A stretch of 64,000 nucleotides of DNA, from the NCBI GenBank assembly GCA_903822825.1, contig CAIJQQ010000044.1:1-64000 (forward strand). Reading direction: 5' to 3'. This document shows positions 29,547-37,629 of the stretch, piece by piece. The position numbers and the translations under genes were made by a program. Under the pieces are notes generated by a model, which was given only the letters and a program-made list of their open reading frames with translations, was not told the origin of the DNA and searched no databases. The DNA comes from an uncultured Burkholderiales bacterium. GTDB taxonomy: Bacteria > Pseudomonadota > Gammaproteobacteria > Burkholderiales > Burkholderiaceae_C. The stretch's first letter is position 1. Each line of letters opens with the position of its first letter.

Positions 29547-30208
29547 GCCCCTACATGGCGGTGGTTCGCCGAGATGTGTCCCTGGCTTTGCGCCGCAAAA
29601 ACGAGGTCATGACCTCGGTCTTTTTCTTTGTCGTGGTGGCTTCTTTGTTTCCTTTGGGGATCGGCCCTGAAATGAACACCTTGCGCCTGATCGCCCCCGG
29701 GGTCTTGTGGGTAGGGGCCTTGCTGGCCAGCATGCTGTCGCTGGGGCGTTTGTTTGCGGGCGATCACCAGGATGGCACGCTGGAACAAATGGTGTTGTCT
29801 TCAGCATCACTGCCAGGTTTGGTGGGCGCCAAAATTTTTGCCCATTGGTTGCTCTCTGGCTTGCCTTTGGTTCTGATCTCGCCGGTGCTGGCGCTGCAAT
29901 TTGACTTGAATCCCGAAGCCATTGAAGTGCTCATGACCACTTTGCTTTTGGGAACGCCTTTGCTGTCCTTGATTGGTGCGGTGGGGGCTGCTCTGACGTT
30001 GGGCGTGCGGGGCGCCGACGTTTTGTTATCGCTCTTGGTGTTGCCTCTTTACGTGCCAGCCCTTGTTTTTGGTGCTGGCGCGGTGCAAGCGCAAACAGCG
30101 GGCCTGGGGGCCTGGGCGCATCTGTCTATTTTGGCGGCCATGCTGCTTGTGGCTGTCGTGTTCAGCCCTTGGGCCTGCGCTTCGGCTTTGCGCATTGCGC
30201 TTGAATAA
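29543..30208 (+). CDS. ccmB: Heme exporter permease CcmB
   Basis: A 221-residue six-TM membrane subunit of the Ccm ABC complex. Family features are RRDVSLALRRKNEVMTSVFFF at the N-terminus (basic cytoplasmic start, then TM1), GVLWVGALLASMLSL, and the DHQDGTLEQMVLS motif. ATG 29543 overlaps the ccmA stop. With CcmA and CcmC it drives transfer of heme on CcmE to the periplasmic ligase. Confidence 0.96.
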   Translation: MSPYMAVVRRDVSLALRRKNEVMTSVFFFVVVASLFPLGIGPEMNTLRLIAPGVLWVGALLASMLSLGRLFAGDHQDGTLEQMVLSSASLPGLVGAKIFAHWLLSGLPLVLISPVLALQFDLNPEAIEVLMTTLLLGTPLLSLIGAVGAALTLGVRGADVLLSLLVLPLYVPALVFGAGAVQAQTAGLGAWAHLSILAAMLLVAVVFSPWACASALRIALE

Positions 30209-30221
30209 GTCTTCGATTGTC

Positions 30222-30977
30222 ATGACTCAGCATTCCAACGTCCTGTTTCGATTCGCCTCACCTCAAGCGTTTTACGGCTTGGCAGGGCGCTTGTGGCCTT
30301 GGGTGGCAGCTTTGGCGACCCTGTTGGGTGCATGGGGTTTGTGGATCGGCATGTTTGTTGCACCTGCTGATTTTCAGCAAGGGCAGGCTTACAGGATTAT
30401 TTTTGTACACGTGCCCGCTTCCTGGATGTCCATGATCATTTATCTGGCGATGGCTTTTTGGGCTCTGCTGGGTTTGACCTTCAACACCCGCTTGTCAGGC
30501 ATGATGAACCGGGCGCTGGCACCAACGGGTGCGATGTTCGCATTTCTCTCCCTGTGGACAGGTGCTCTTTGGGGCAAACCCATGTGGGGAGCATGGTGGG
30601 TGTGGGACGCCAGGTTAACTTCAGAGCTGATTTTGTTCTTCTTGTATTTGGGCTTCATGGGCTTGACCGCATCGATTGATGACCCACGCCGCGCAGACAA
30701 AGCAGGTGGCTTGCTGGCCTTGGTGGGCGCCATCAATGTGCCCGTCATTTATTTTTCTGTTCGGTGGTGGAACACCTTGCACCAAGGCGCTTCGGTTACG
30801 GTGACACAGGGCGCCAGCATGGCGCAAACCATGCTGTGGGCCATGTTGCTCATGGCGCTGGCCTTCTGGCTGTATGCCATTGCCATCGCTTTGTACCGCA
30901 TTCGCACCCTCATCCTTGAACGTGAAAAACATGCGCAGTGGGTAGAGACTGAACTGCACCCTGAAGGAGCATCATGA
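30222..30977 (+). CDS. ccmC: Heme handling protein CcmC
   Basis: A 251-residue six-TM protein that presents heme to CcmE. The tryptophan-rich WWD motif GKPMWGAWWVWDARLTSEL is in the middle of the protein, with VHVPASWMSMIIYL before it and YFSVRWWNTLHQGASV after it, both typical of CcmC and containing heme-ligating histidines. It starts at ATG 30222, 13 bp after ccmB; ccmD overlaps its end by 4 bp. Confidence 0.96.
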   Translation: MTQHSNVLFRFASPQAFYGLAGRLWPWVAALATLLGAWGLWIGMFVAPADFQQGQAYRIIFVHVPASWMSMIIYLAMAFWALLGLTFNTRLSGMMNRALAPTGAMFAFLSLWTGALWGKPMWGAWWVWDARLTSELILFFLYLGFMGLTASIDDPRRADKAGGLLALVGAINVPVIYFSVRWWNTLHQGASVTVTQGASMAQTMLWAMLLMALAFWLYAIAIALYRIRTLILEREKHAQWVETELHPEGAS

Positions 30978-31177
30978 TTTGGAACAGCGCCAGTGAATTT
31001 TGGGCCATGGGGGGCTATGGCCTCTACGTTTGGGGCAGCTTTGGCGTCACAGCCCTGTTGATGGTGGGTGAAGTCATTCTGGCCGGGCGGCGTCATCGGC
31101 ACACCCGCGAAAGCTTGCAAACGCAAGCGAGGACAAGAGACGCTGCACAGGACGCGGCACAGGATTGGCAAGCATGA
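30974..31177 (+). CDS. ccmD: Heme exporter small subunit CcmD
   Basis: A 67-residue single-TM protein that helps release holo-CcmE from CcmABC. The conserved [16 protein letters not shown] stretch leads into the TM helix, followed by a basic, Gln/Ala-rich cytoplasmic tail. It is identified by that motif, by size, and by ATGA overlaps with both ccmC and ccmE. Confidence 0.93.
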   Translation: MIWNSASEFWAMGGYGLYVWGSFGVTALLMVGEVILAGRRHRHTRESLQTQARTRDAAQDAAQDWQA

Positions 31178-31620
31178 AATCACGACACAAACGCCTCTTG
31201 GCGATCATGGTGGGATTGCTGATGTTGGCTGCAGCCACCGCGCTGGTGCTGAATGCCTTTCGCAGCAATTTGGTTTTCTTTTTCACACCCACGCAGGTGG
31301 CAGGCGGCGAGGCGCCGCGTGGCACAGCGTTCCGTGTGGGCGGGATGGTCAAAGAGGGCAGCCTATTGCGTGATTCAGAAAAGGGTTATTTCGTTGTGAC
31401 CGACACCCAAAAAGATGTTGTTGTGAAATACCGCGGCATGTTGCCTGACTTGTTCAAAGAAGGGCGCGGCGTGGTCGCTCAAGGTCAGCTCAATGCACAA
31501 GGTGAATTTGTCGCCAGTGAAGTGCTGGCCAAACACGACGAGAACTACATGCCACCCGAAGCCAAACACGCCATGGACCAGGCGGCTGCGCGCAAGGTGG
31601 CCGAAACGGTCAAGCCGTGA
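31174..31620 (+). CDS. ccmE: Periplasmic heme chaperone CcmE
   Basis: A 148-residue chaperone with an N-terminal TM anchor ([19 protein letters not shown]) and an OB-fold domain. It covalently binds heme through the histidine in [13 protein letters not shown] (the HxxxY motif) and hands it to CcmFH. The [12 protein letters not shown] and [12 protein letters not shown] segments are typical. Start ATG 31174 overlaps the ccmD stop. Confidence 0.96.
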   Translation: MKSRHKRLLAIMVGLLMLAAATALVLNAFRSNLVFFFTPTQVAGGEAPRGTAFRVGGMVKEGSLLRDSEKGYFVVTDTQKDVVVKYRGMLPDLFKEGRGVVAQGQLNAQGEFVASEVLAKHDENYMPPEAKHAMDQAAARKVAETVKP

Positions 31621-31650
31621 GCCCTGCCGATTGATTTGAAAGAACGCTGA

Positions 31651-33609
31651 ATGATTCCCGAACTTGGGCACTATGCCTTGATCCTGGCTTTTTGGATCGC
31701 GTTGGCGCAGGGGATACTTCCCCTGACGGGCGCTGCGACGGGCCATCAGGCATGGCAGTCCATGGCCAAGCCGCTGACCGGACTGCACTTTGGATTGGTG
31801 TTGTTGGCCTTCCTGGCCTTGATGTGGTCCTTTGTGGTCAACGACTTTTCTGTGCTCTACGTCAGTCAGCACTCCAACTCGCTGCTGCCCACGGTTTACC
31901 GGATGGCCGCGGTCTGGGGAGGGCATGAAGGTTCCTTGCTTTTGTGGGCTTTCTTGCTCGCCTTGTGGTCTGCTGCGGTGGCTGTTTTTTCGCGCACCTT
32001 GCCTCTGGCCATGTCAGCCAGGGTGCTGGGTGTTTTGGGTTTGATATCCACTGGTTTTTTGGCTTTCATACTGACCACCTCCAATCCGTTTGACCGCTTG
32101 CTGCCGGCCGCTGCCGACGGGCGAGATTTAAACCCTTTATTGCAAGACGTGGGTTTGATCATCCACCCCCCCATGCTGTACATGGGGTATGTGGGTTTTT
32201 CTGTGGCCTTCGCATTTGCCATTGCCGCCTTGTTGTCGGGGCGTTTGGATGCGGCTTGGGCCAGGTGGTCCCGCCCCTGGACCTTGGTGGCATGGGTATT
32301 CATGACTTTTGGCATTGGCTTGGGTTCTTGGTGGGCTTACAGCGAGTTGGGTTGGGGGGGGTGGTGGTTCTGGGATCCTGTTGAAAACGCGTCACTCATG
32401 CCCTGGCTGTTCGGCACCGCATTGATCCATGCCTTGATGGCGACGGAAAAACGCGGCGGCTTCAAAGCCTGGACGGTGTTGTTGGCCATTGGGGCCTTCT
32501 CTCTGTCTTTGCTCGGCACATTCTTGGTTCGTTCTGGTGTCTTGACTTCGGTGCATGCTTTCGCCTCAGATCCCCGCCGGGGCGTGTTTGTTTTGATTTT
32601 TCTGGCCGTGGTGGTGGGCAGTTCACTCACGCTGTTTGCCTGGCGCGCGCCCAAGGTCAGCGTGGGAGGTCGGATGGGATTGATTTCGCGCGAGTCGTTT
32701 TTGTTGGCCAACAGTGTTTTGCTGGTTGTGGCCACGGGCGCTGTCCTCTTGGGCACCATTTACCCTTTGATCATTGATGCCTTGAACATGGGCAAATTAT
32801 CAGTCGGAGCCCCGTATTTCAACGCTGTTTTTGTGCCCTTGCTCGCGCCAGTGCTGTTTTTGATGGTGCCCGGTGTTGCAGCCTCTTGGAAAGAAGCCCA
32901 GATCAGCCAGTTGGTCAGTCGTATGCGCTGGGTGGCCTTGGGGTCCTTGGTGCTGGCTTGCGGTGTGCCTGCGCTGCTGGACAGGCTTGGCCAAGGGGCG
33001 TGGCTGTGGAGCACTTCACTGGGTGTGTTCTTGTCCTCATGGATCATTCTCGGATCGGTCAAGCACGTGCTTGTGCGTTTAGGCCAACCCGGGCGCATTG
33101 CCTGGTCGTATTGGGGGATGCATACAGCGCATCTGGGCATGGCGGTGGTGGTGGTGGGCATCACCATGGTCAAAGGCTATGAACTCGAGCGAGATGTGCG
33201 CATGGGCATTGGCGAGACGGTCACACTCAGAAATTTCACATTTGAGTTGAAGCGCATGGAAGACGTGGATGGTCCCAATTACAAAGCCTTGCGAGCCACG
33301 CTGGAAGTGAAAAAAGACCAACGTACCGTCGCGCAACTGACGCCAGAAAAACGGCGTTATTTTTCATCGGCCATGCCCATGACTGAAGCGGCCATCGACT
33401 CAAGTTGGATGCGTGATCTGTACGTCTCCCTGGGAGATCCAGTCGAGCCGCACCCTCAAACTGGCGCACCTCGGTGGAATTTGCATGTCTATGACAAGCC
33501 GTTCATTTCATGGCTGTGGGCCGGTGCGTTATTGATGGTGCTGGGTGGCTTGACCGCTGCATTGGACAAACGTTATCGCCGCGGCGCTTCTCGTGCGGTG
33601 CAAGTCTGA
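31651..33609 (+). CDS. ccmF: Cytochrome c heme lyase subunit CcmF
   Basis: A 652-residue polytopic membrane protein of the holocytochrome c synthase. The WWD domain GWGGWWFWDPVENASLMPWL is near residue 235; LLPTVYRMAAVWGGHEGSLLLW and LLQDVGLIIHPPMLYMGYVG carry conserved His residues, and a periplasmic ~80-residue domain (ELERDVRMGIGETV...) precedes the last TM helix. Full length. It lies 30 bp after ccmE. Confidence 0.97.
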   Translation: MIPELGHYALILAFWIALAQGILPLTGAATGHQAWQSMAKPLTGLHFGLVLLAFLALMWSFVVNDFSVLYVSQHSNSLLPTVYRMAAVWGGHEGSLLLWAFLLALWSAAVAVFSRTLPLAMSARVLGVLGLISTGFLAFILTTSNPFDRLLPAAADGRDLNPLLQDVGLIIHPPMLYMGYVGFSVAFAFAIAALLSGRLDAAWARWSRPWTLVAWVFMTFGIGLGSWWAYSELGWGGWWFWDPVENASLMPWLFGTALIHALMATEKRGGFKAWTVLLAIGAFSLSLLGTFLVRSGVLTSVHAFASDPRRGVFVLIFLAVVVGSSLTLFAWRAPKVSVGGRMGLISRESFLLANSVLLVVATGAVLLGTIYPLIIDALNMGKLSVGAPYFNAVFVPLLAPVLFLMVPGVAASWKEAQISQLVSRMRWVALGSLVLACGVPALLDRLGQGAWLWSTSLGVFLSSWIILGSVKHVLVRLGQPGRIAWSYWGMHTAHLGMAVVVVGITMVKGYELERDVRMGIGETVTLRNFTFELKRMEDVDGPNYKALRATLEVKKDQRTVAQLTPEKRRYFSSAMPMTEAAIDSSWMRDLYVSLGDPVEPHPQTGAPRWNLHVYDKPFISWLWAGALLMVLGGLTAALDKRYRRGASRAVQV

Positions 33610-33618
33610 GTTCAAGCC

Positions 33619-34209
33619 ATGAAAAAGATTTTTTTAATTCCGCTTTTATTGTTTTTTGTCTTGGTCATTTTCCTCGCTTTGGGACTGCAGCGTGACCCCA
33701 AAGAAATCCCATCACCGCTGGTAGGCCAAGCGGCCCCTGCCTTTAAGCTGTTTACTTTGGCTGCGGACAACCAAACCTTTGAACCCAAAGACATGCAGGG
33801 CAGAGTGTGGATGCTGAACGTGTGGGCCACTTGGTGTGTGGCCTGCAAGGTGGAGCACCCTCTTTTGGTTGAATTTTCCAAACAGCAAAGTTTGCCCATT
33901 GTGGGCTTGAGCTACAAAGAGGTTCAGCCTCAAGACGAATCCCCCGAGGCCAAGTTGTCGCCCGAGGCCAAGTTGCTTTTGGCTCGGCAGCGCAGCGAAA
34001 AATGGTTGCGCTCGCGGGGCAACCCTTATGTCCTGACGGCCTTTGACTTGGATGGCCGGGTGGGTATTGATTACGGCGTTTATGGTGTACCCGAAACCTA
34101 TGTGATCGATAAGCAAGGCGTGATTCGGTACAAACTGGTGGGGGCCATTACGCCAGAGATTTTGCTGAAAAAAATCTTGCCACTGGTCACAGAACTGCAG
34201 AAAACCTGA
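33619..34209 (+). CDS. ccmG: Thioredoxin-like CcmG/DsbE
   Basis: A 196-residue membrane-anchored thiol oxidoreductase that keeps apocytochrome CXXCH cysteines reduced. It has an N-terminal anchor (IFLIPLLLFFVLVIFLALGL), the active site NVWATWCVACKVEHP, and the cis-Pro loop YGVYGVPETYVID. A hexapeptide PEAKLS/PEAKLL is repeated in tandem in an exposed region (33943-33975), where other family members have a shorter loop; it is probably harmless. Confidence 0.95.
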   Translation: MKKIFLIPLLLFFVLVIFLALGLQRDPKEIPSPLVGQAAPAFKLFTLAADNQTFEPKDMQGRVWMLNVWATWCVACKVEHPLLVEFSKQQSLPIVGLSYKEVQPQDESPEAKLSPEAKLLLARQRSEKWLRSRGNPYVLTAFDLDGRVGIDYGVYGVPETYVIDKQGVIRYKLVGAITPEILLKKILPLVTELQKT

Positions 34210-34216
34210 CTTTCCT

Positions 34217-34708
34217 ATGAAGCGATTTTTAGCTTTTCTTTGTCGCCCATGGGGTGCTGTCGGCTTCATGGGGGCAGTCTTGACTTGCTCCTTGATGGCC
34301 ATGGAGGCCCAGCCCAATGCCCAAGACCCTGTGGTCGAAGCAAGGATGATCCATATTTCAGAAGAGTTGCGCTGTTTGGTCTGCCAAAACGAATCGCTGG
34401 CTTCGTCTCATGCCAAATTGGCCGAAGATTTGCGTGAAGAAGTCCGAAGCTTGATTCGGCAGAACAAATCGGATGATGAAATCAAAGCATTCTTGATCAG
34501 CCGTTATGGTGACTTTGTTTTGTACCGTCCTACCGTTAAACCCATGACTTGGGTTTTATGGTTTGGCCCTTTTGTTCTGTTGTTGGCGGCCTTGACCACC
34601 TTGGTGATTTATTTGCGCCAACGTCAACGGCAAGCCCCCACAACAGCTTGGTCTGACGAAGAGTTGCAAAAAGCTGAGCAACTTTTGAAGGACGGAGGGT
34701 CCACGTGA
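34217..34708 (+). CDS. ccmH: Cytochrome c maturation protein CcmH
   Basis: A 163-residue thiol-redox subunit of the heme ligase. It has a signal-like N-terminus, the redox motif EELRCLVCQNESLASSHA (LRCxxCQN), the EIKAFLISRYGDFVLYRP signature and a C-terminal TM helix (VLWFGPFVLLLAALTTLVIYL). It is the short CcmH type; the TPR part is the separate ccmI, overlapping by 4 bp. Confidence 0.96.
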   Translation: MKRFLAFLCRPWGAVGFMGAVLTCSLMAMEAQPNAQDPVVEARMIHISEELRCLVCQNESLASSHAKLAEDLREEVRSLIRQNKSDDEIKAFLISRYGDFVLYRPTVKPMTWVLWFGPFVLLLAALTTLVIYLRQRQRQAPTTAWSDEELQKAEQLLKDGGST

Positions 34709-35943
34709 ATTCCAATTTTCTGTTTATCTTGATTGTCCTGGCCTTGACCGCTGTGGTGGTGTTGGTGGTGGTGTGGAGTTTGCTGCGCAACCGGACGACG
34801 CCGGACCCAAACCACGAACAGGCCAATGCCAAGATCTACCGTTTGCAGTTGCTTGATTTGGAGAAAGAACATGCCCAAGGCGTGATTCCATCTGCATCGT
34901 TTGAACAGTCTCGCGCTGAGTTGCTGGGGCGGATGCTGGACGATACGACTCAAACCGAAACGCATTCAGGCCATCGACCACCTCGAGCCTTGGCCAGTGC
35001 GGTTCTTCTGGCCGTTTTATTGCCTGTAGCCGCCATGTCCACCTATGTGTGGTTGGGTCAACCGCAAGGCCTTGACCGCCAAGTGGTGGCCAATGAGGCA
35101 TCTGACAACTTTGCCAACCTGGAAGGCATGGCGGCCAGCTTGGCACAAAAACTGGAAGCCAATTCCAGCGATCCCAAGCAGTGGGTCATGCTGGCGCGCA
35201 CCTACCGTGCTTTGAATCAGTTTGAAAAAGCACTTCCCGCTTACCAAAAAGCATTGGCGTTGGAACTGGACGACAACATCGCCTTGGAGCGTGCCGAAGT
35301 TCTTGCGCTGCTCCGCGATGGGGATTTCACTGGCGAACCCTGGGCTGTGATTCGCCAGGTGCTGGCCAAGAATGCGCGCCATTTCAACGGCCTGATATTG
35401 GCCGGGAGCGCTTCTTACGCACAAGAGGATTACAAGCAAGCCATTCAATACTGGCAAAAGGCGCGCAGCCAGTTGGATGACAAAGCCGAAGCGGTGAAGG
35501 GCTTGGATGACGCCATAAACCAAGCGCGAGACAAAGTAGGGGGGCCGGCCTTGGCGACACAAGGAGTGTCTTCATCGCCTTCGAATGCGCAGACCGCTGG
35601 CGCCGTGCTGAGTGGTCGGGTGACGGTCGATCCGGGTGTCAAAGCGCAGATTGCGCCCACAGACGTGGTGTTTGTGTATGCCACCCCGACCGATGGCCAA
35701 AAGATGCCTTTGGCTATTGTTCGAAAAACGGCCGATACCTTGCCTTTTGACTTTGTGCTTGACGACAGCTCGGCCATGAATTCTGGCCGTCCACTTTCCT
35801 CACAAAACAGGGTGACGCTGAAGGTGCGCATTTCCAAATCCGGCGAAGCGATGACACGTACAGGCGATTGGGTGGGTGTACTCGAGAATGTGCCTGTAGG
35901 CTCGCGCAATTTGAAGTTGGTGGTCAACCAACAGGCTCCCTGA
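34705..35943 (+). CDS. ccmI: Cytochrome c maturation TPR protein CcmI
   Basis: A 412-residue apocytochrome chaperone of the heme ligase. Two TM helices (residues ~3-27 and ~93-113) flank a cytoplasmic loop containing YRLQLLDLEKEHAQGVI; the periplasmic part has TPR-like repeats (WVMLARTYRALNQFEKALPA, FNGLILAGSASYAQEDYKQA) and a C-terminal beta-rich domain (VFVYATPTDGQKMPLAIV). The start is GTG 34705, supported by GGAGGG upstream and overlap with the ccmH stop. It ends the ccm operon. Confidence 0.93.
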   Translation: MNSNFLFILIVLALTAVVVLVVVWSLLRNRTTPDPNHEQANAKIYRLQLLDLEKEHAQGVIPSASFEQSRAELLGRMLDDTTQTETHSGHRPPRALASAVLLAVLLPVAAMSTYVWLGQPQGLDRQVVANEASDNFANLEGMAASLAQKLEANSSDPKQWVMLARTYRALNQFEKALPAYQKALALELDDNIALERAEVLALLRDGDFTGEPWAVIRQVLAKNARHFNGLILAGSASYAQEDYKQAIQYWQKARSQLDDKAEAVKGLDDAINQARDKVGGPALATQGVSSSPSNAQTAGAVLSGRVTVDPGVKAQIAPTDVVFVYATPTDGQKMPLAIVRKTADTLPFDFVLDDSSAMNSGRPLSSQNRVTLKVRISKSGEAMTRTGDWVGVLENVPVGSRNLKLVVNQQAP

Positions 35944-36046
35944 ACGGGCGTGTAGAACCTGAACGACGAAGAGGGCGCAAGCCTCTCGGCTGTTGATTCT
36001 TCATGTAGAGAATTCAAATCTCCTTCAAGGAGAAGCGCGAATTCCT

Positions 36047-36056
36047 GTGCTAGAAT
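36047..36056 (+). promoter_or_regulatory. Extended -10 promoter for tRNA-Arg
   Basis: TGTGCTAGAAT contains an extended -10 (TGC-TAGAAT, five of six matches), ending 11 bp before the mature tRNA 5' end. No good -35 is seen at 17 bp, as is common with extended -10 promoters. Confidence 0.5.
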
Positions 36057-36067
36057 TCTTGCATTGC

Positions 36068-36144
36068 GCGGCTGTAGCTCAGCTGGATAGAGTACTTGGC
36101 TACGAACCAAGGGGTCGTGGGTTCGATTCCTGCCAGCCGCACCA
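36068..36144 (+). tRNA. tRNA-Arg (anticodon ACG)
   Basis: A 77-nt cloverleaf: acceptor GCGGCTG pairs with CAGCCGC, D-arm GCTCAGCTGGATAGAGT, anticodon stem CTTGG/CCAAG with loop CTACGAA (anticodon ACG), T-arm with GTTCGATTCC, discriminator A and encoded CCA. The A34 is expected to be edited to inosine and to read CGN arginine codons. Confidence 0.97.
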
Positions 36145-36150
36145 TTATGG

Positions 36151-36181
36151 ACGGGTCAATCTGAAAAGATTGACCCGTTTT
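36151..36181 (+). terminator. Rho-independent terminator after tRNA-Arg
   Basis: A perfect 12-bp stem (ACGGGTCAATCT / AGATTGACCCGT) with a GAAA tetraloop followed by a T run, 6 bp after the tRNA CCA. Confidence 0.9.
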
Positions 36182-36223
36182 CATTGGGCGAGTCCCCTTG
36201 ATGGACACACCCATGCGGCGGCG

Positions 36224-36997
36224 TCAAAACCTCCAACCCAAAGCCACGCGTGTTTGGTTGTATGGCGTGAAGTTGACCTTGTTGTCTGCCGTTAAACGCA
36301 AAAACACATCCTTGAAATCCACCCCGACTGCCAAAGAACTGCCGCGTACCAACTGCTCCTGTTCGGAGGCCCGTCCACGTTTGTTGGCGTAGTCCAAGGT
36401 CAAACGCAACTGTCCCTGAAGCGGAACGCGCAGCACAGCATGGCTGATTTGCTGCTCCGTGTGCAATCGATCGTCTTTGACCATGAACAGGCTGTAGGTG
36501 CTTTTTCCTTGCAGTTTTCCGCCCAGACCCAGGGTGATGGCGTCGTTGGGGTCGAAATTCAGGTTGTAGTAATCCTTGAGGTTGGTGCGGCCCCAGCCGA
36601 CCAAGGCATGGAGCGATTCACCACCCAGTTGAGCCGTGACTGCGCCACCCGCAAAACCGCGTGTGGCCACTTGCAGTGAGGAGGTCAGTTGCCCCCAGCC
36701 ATAGGACCAGTTTTGCTCCCAGCCTGCCCTTGATTGTTCAAATTCCGAGGCCCGGCGGTAGTGCGCTACCCACCAGGTGGTGTCTTCTCGCGAGCCGCGC
36801 AAGTTGATGTCTTGTGCCGCAGTCAAGCCTTGGGTGTCGTAATTTGAAGCTGTGAGTTTGTAGTGCCAAGGCTCCGCGCCGTCAGCTGGATCTTTGGCAG
36901 TAGCGGGGGGCGCCGTTTGGGCTTGCACGCAGGCGCTCATCCACAGCACGGAAGCGATCCATGTGGAGTGGCTGATAGAGCGGACGCTAGACTTCAT
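36224..36997 (-). CDS. Putative outer-membrane beta-barrel protein, unknown
   Basis: A 257-residue protein with a signal peptide (hydrophobic ASVLWMSACVQAQ, cleavage about residue 27) and a body of alternating amphipathic strands rich in Tyr, Trp and Gly (WHYKLTASNYD, TTWWVAHYRRASE, WSYGWGQLTSSLQVATRG, QTRVALGWRF). It ends in an aromatic residue (Phe), the usual BAM targeting signal of outer-membrane barrels. I do not recognise a named family; role unknown. It reads toward the tRNA-Arg terminator, divergently from greB. Confidence 0.7.
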   Translation of the reverse strand: MKSSVRSISHSTWIASVLWMSACVQAQTAPPATAKDPADGAEPWHYKLTASNYDTQGLTAAQDINLRGSREDTTWWVAHYRRASEFEQSRAGWEQNWSYGWGQLTSSLQVATRGFAGGAVTAQLGGESLHALVGWGRTNLKDYYNLNFDPNDAITLGLGGKLQGKSTYSLFMVKDDRLHTEQQISHAVLRVPLQGQLRLTLDYANKRGRASEQEQLVRGSSLAVGVDFKDVFLRLTADNKVNFTPYNQTRVALGWRF

Positions 36998-37069
36998 GGC
37001 ATTCCCCTTGCGTGGAGTGGATCATAAAAGCTTTTCATCGCGGCCCGCTTCTTGCGGCATCATCGCGGC

Positions 37070-37624
37070 ATGAGCAAAGCTTTCACCAAAGAAACAGATG
37101 CAGATGACGACGATGAAATCGCTCTGCCCGCCTTGCCTTCGGGCACGCGCAACTACATGACACCTGCTGGATATGCCCGTTTGCGCGCTGAGTTGTTTGA
37201 CCTGATTGACAACGAACGCCCCAAGATGGTGGAGGTGGTGCATTGGGCGGCCAGCAACGGGGACCGCTCGGAAAATGGGGATTACCTCTATGGCAAAAAG
37301 CGCTTGCGTGAGATCGATCGCCGCATCCGTTTCTTGACCAAACGCCTGGAGATTGCCGAAGTCACCGACCCGTCTTTGCACCACGGCAACGACCAGGTGT
37401 TCTTTGGTGCCACAGTCACTTACGTTGAGGCTGACGGCTCGAAGCGCACCATCACCATCATGGGCATCGACGAAGCGGACAGCCTTCAAGGACAGGTGAG
37501 CTGGGTCTCTCCGATTGCCCGCACTTTGTTGAAATCGCGCGTGGGTGATGAGCTCAAACTGGTCACCCCCACAGGTGTCCTGGCCATCGAGGTGCTGGAT
37601 GTTCACTACCCCTCGCCGGGCTGA
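37070..37624 (+). CDS. greB: Transcription elongation factor GreB
   Basis: A 184-residue cleavage factor that rescues backtracked RNA polymerase. The N-terminal coiled-coil carries the acidic tip in NGDRSENGDYLYGKKRLREI (the DxxEN motif that binds Mg2+), and the C-terminal FKBP-like domain includes FFGATVTYVEADGS and SWVSPIARTLLKSRVGDEL. An acidic ADDDDE tract precedes the core. GreB, not GreA, is favoured by the YLYGKKRLREIDRRIRFL segment. It converges with spoT, 5 bp apart. Confidence 0.93.
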   Translation: MSKAFTKETDADDDDEIALPALPSGTRNYMTPAGYARLRAELFDLIDNERPKMVEVVHWAASNGDRSENGDYLYGKKRLREIDRRIRFLTKRLEIAEVTDPSLHHGNDQVFFGATVTYVEADGSKRTITIMGIDEADSLQGQVSWVSPIARTLLKSRVGDELKLVTPTGVLAIEVLDVHYPSPG

Positions 37625-37629
37625 ACCGT

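Noticed and set aside
33943..33975. 18-bp tandem repeat in ccmG as a possible phase-variation site
   Set aside because: The unit is a multiple of three and only two copies exist, so slippage would only add or remove six residues.
35970..35990. Small hairpin (AGAGG/CCTCT) after ccmI as a terminator
   Set aside because: Short stem and no T run.
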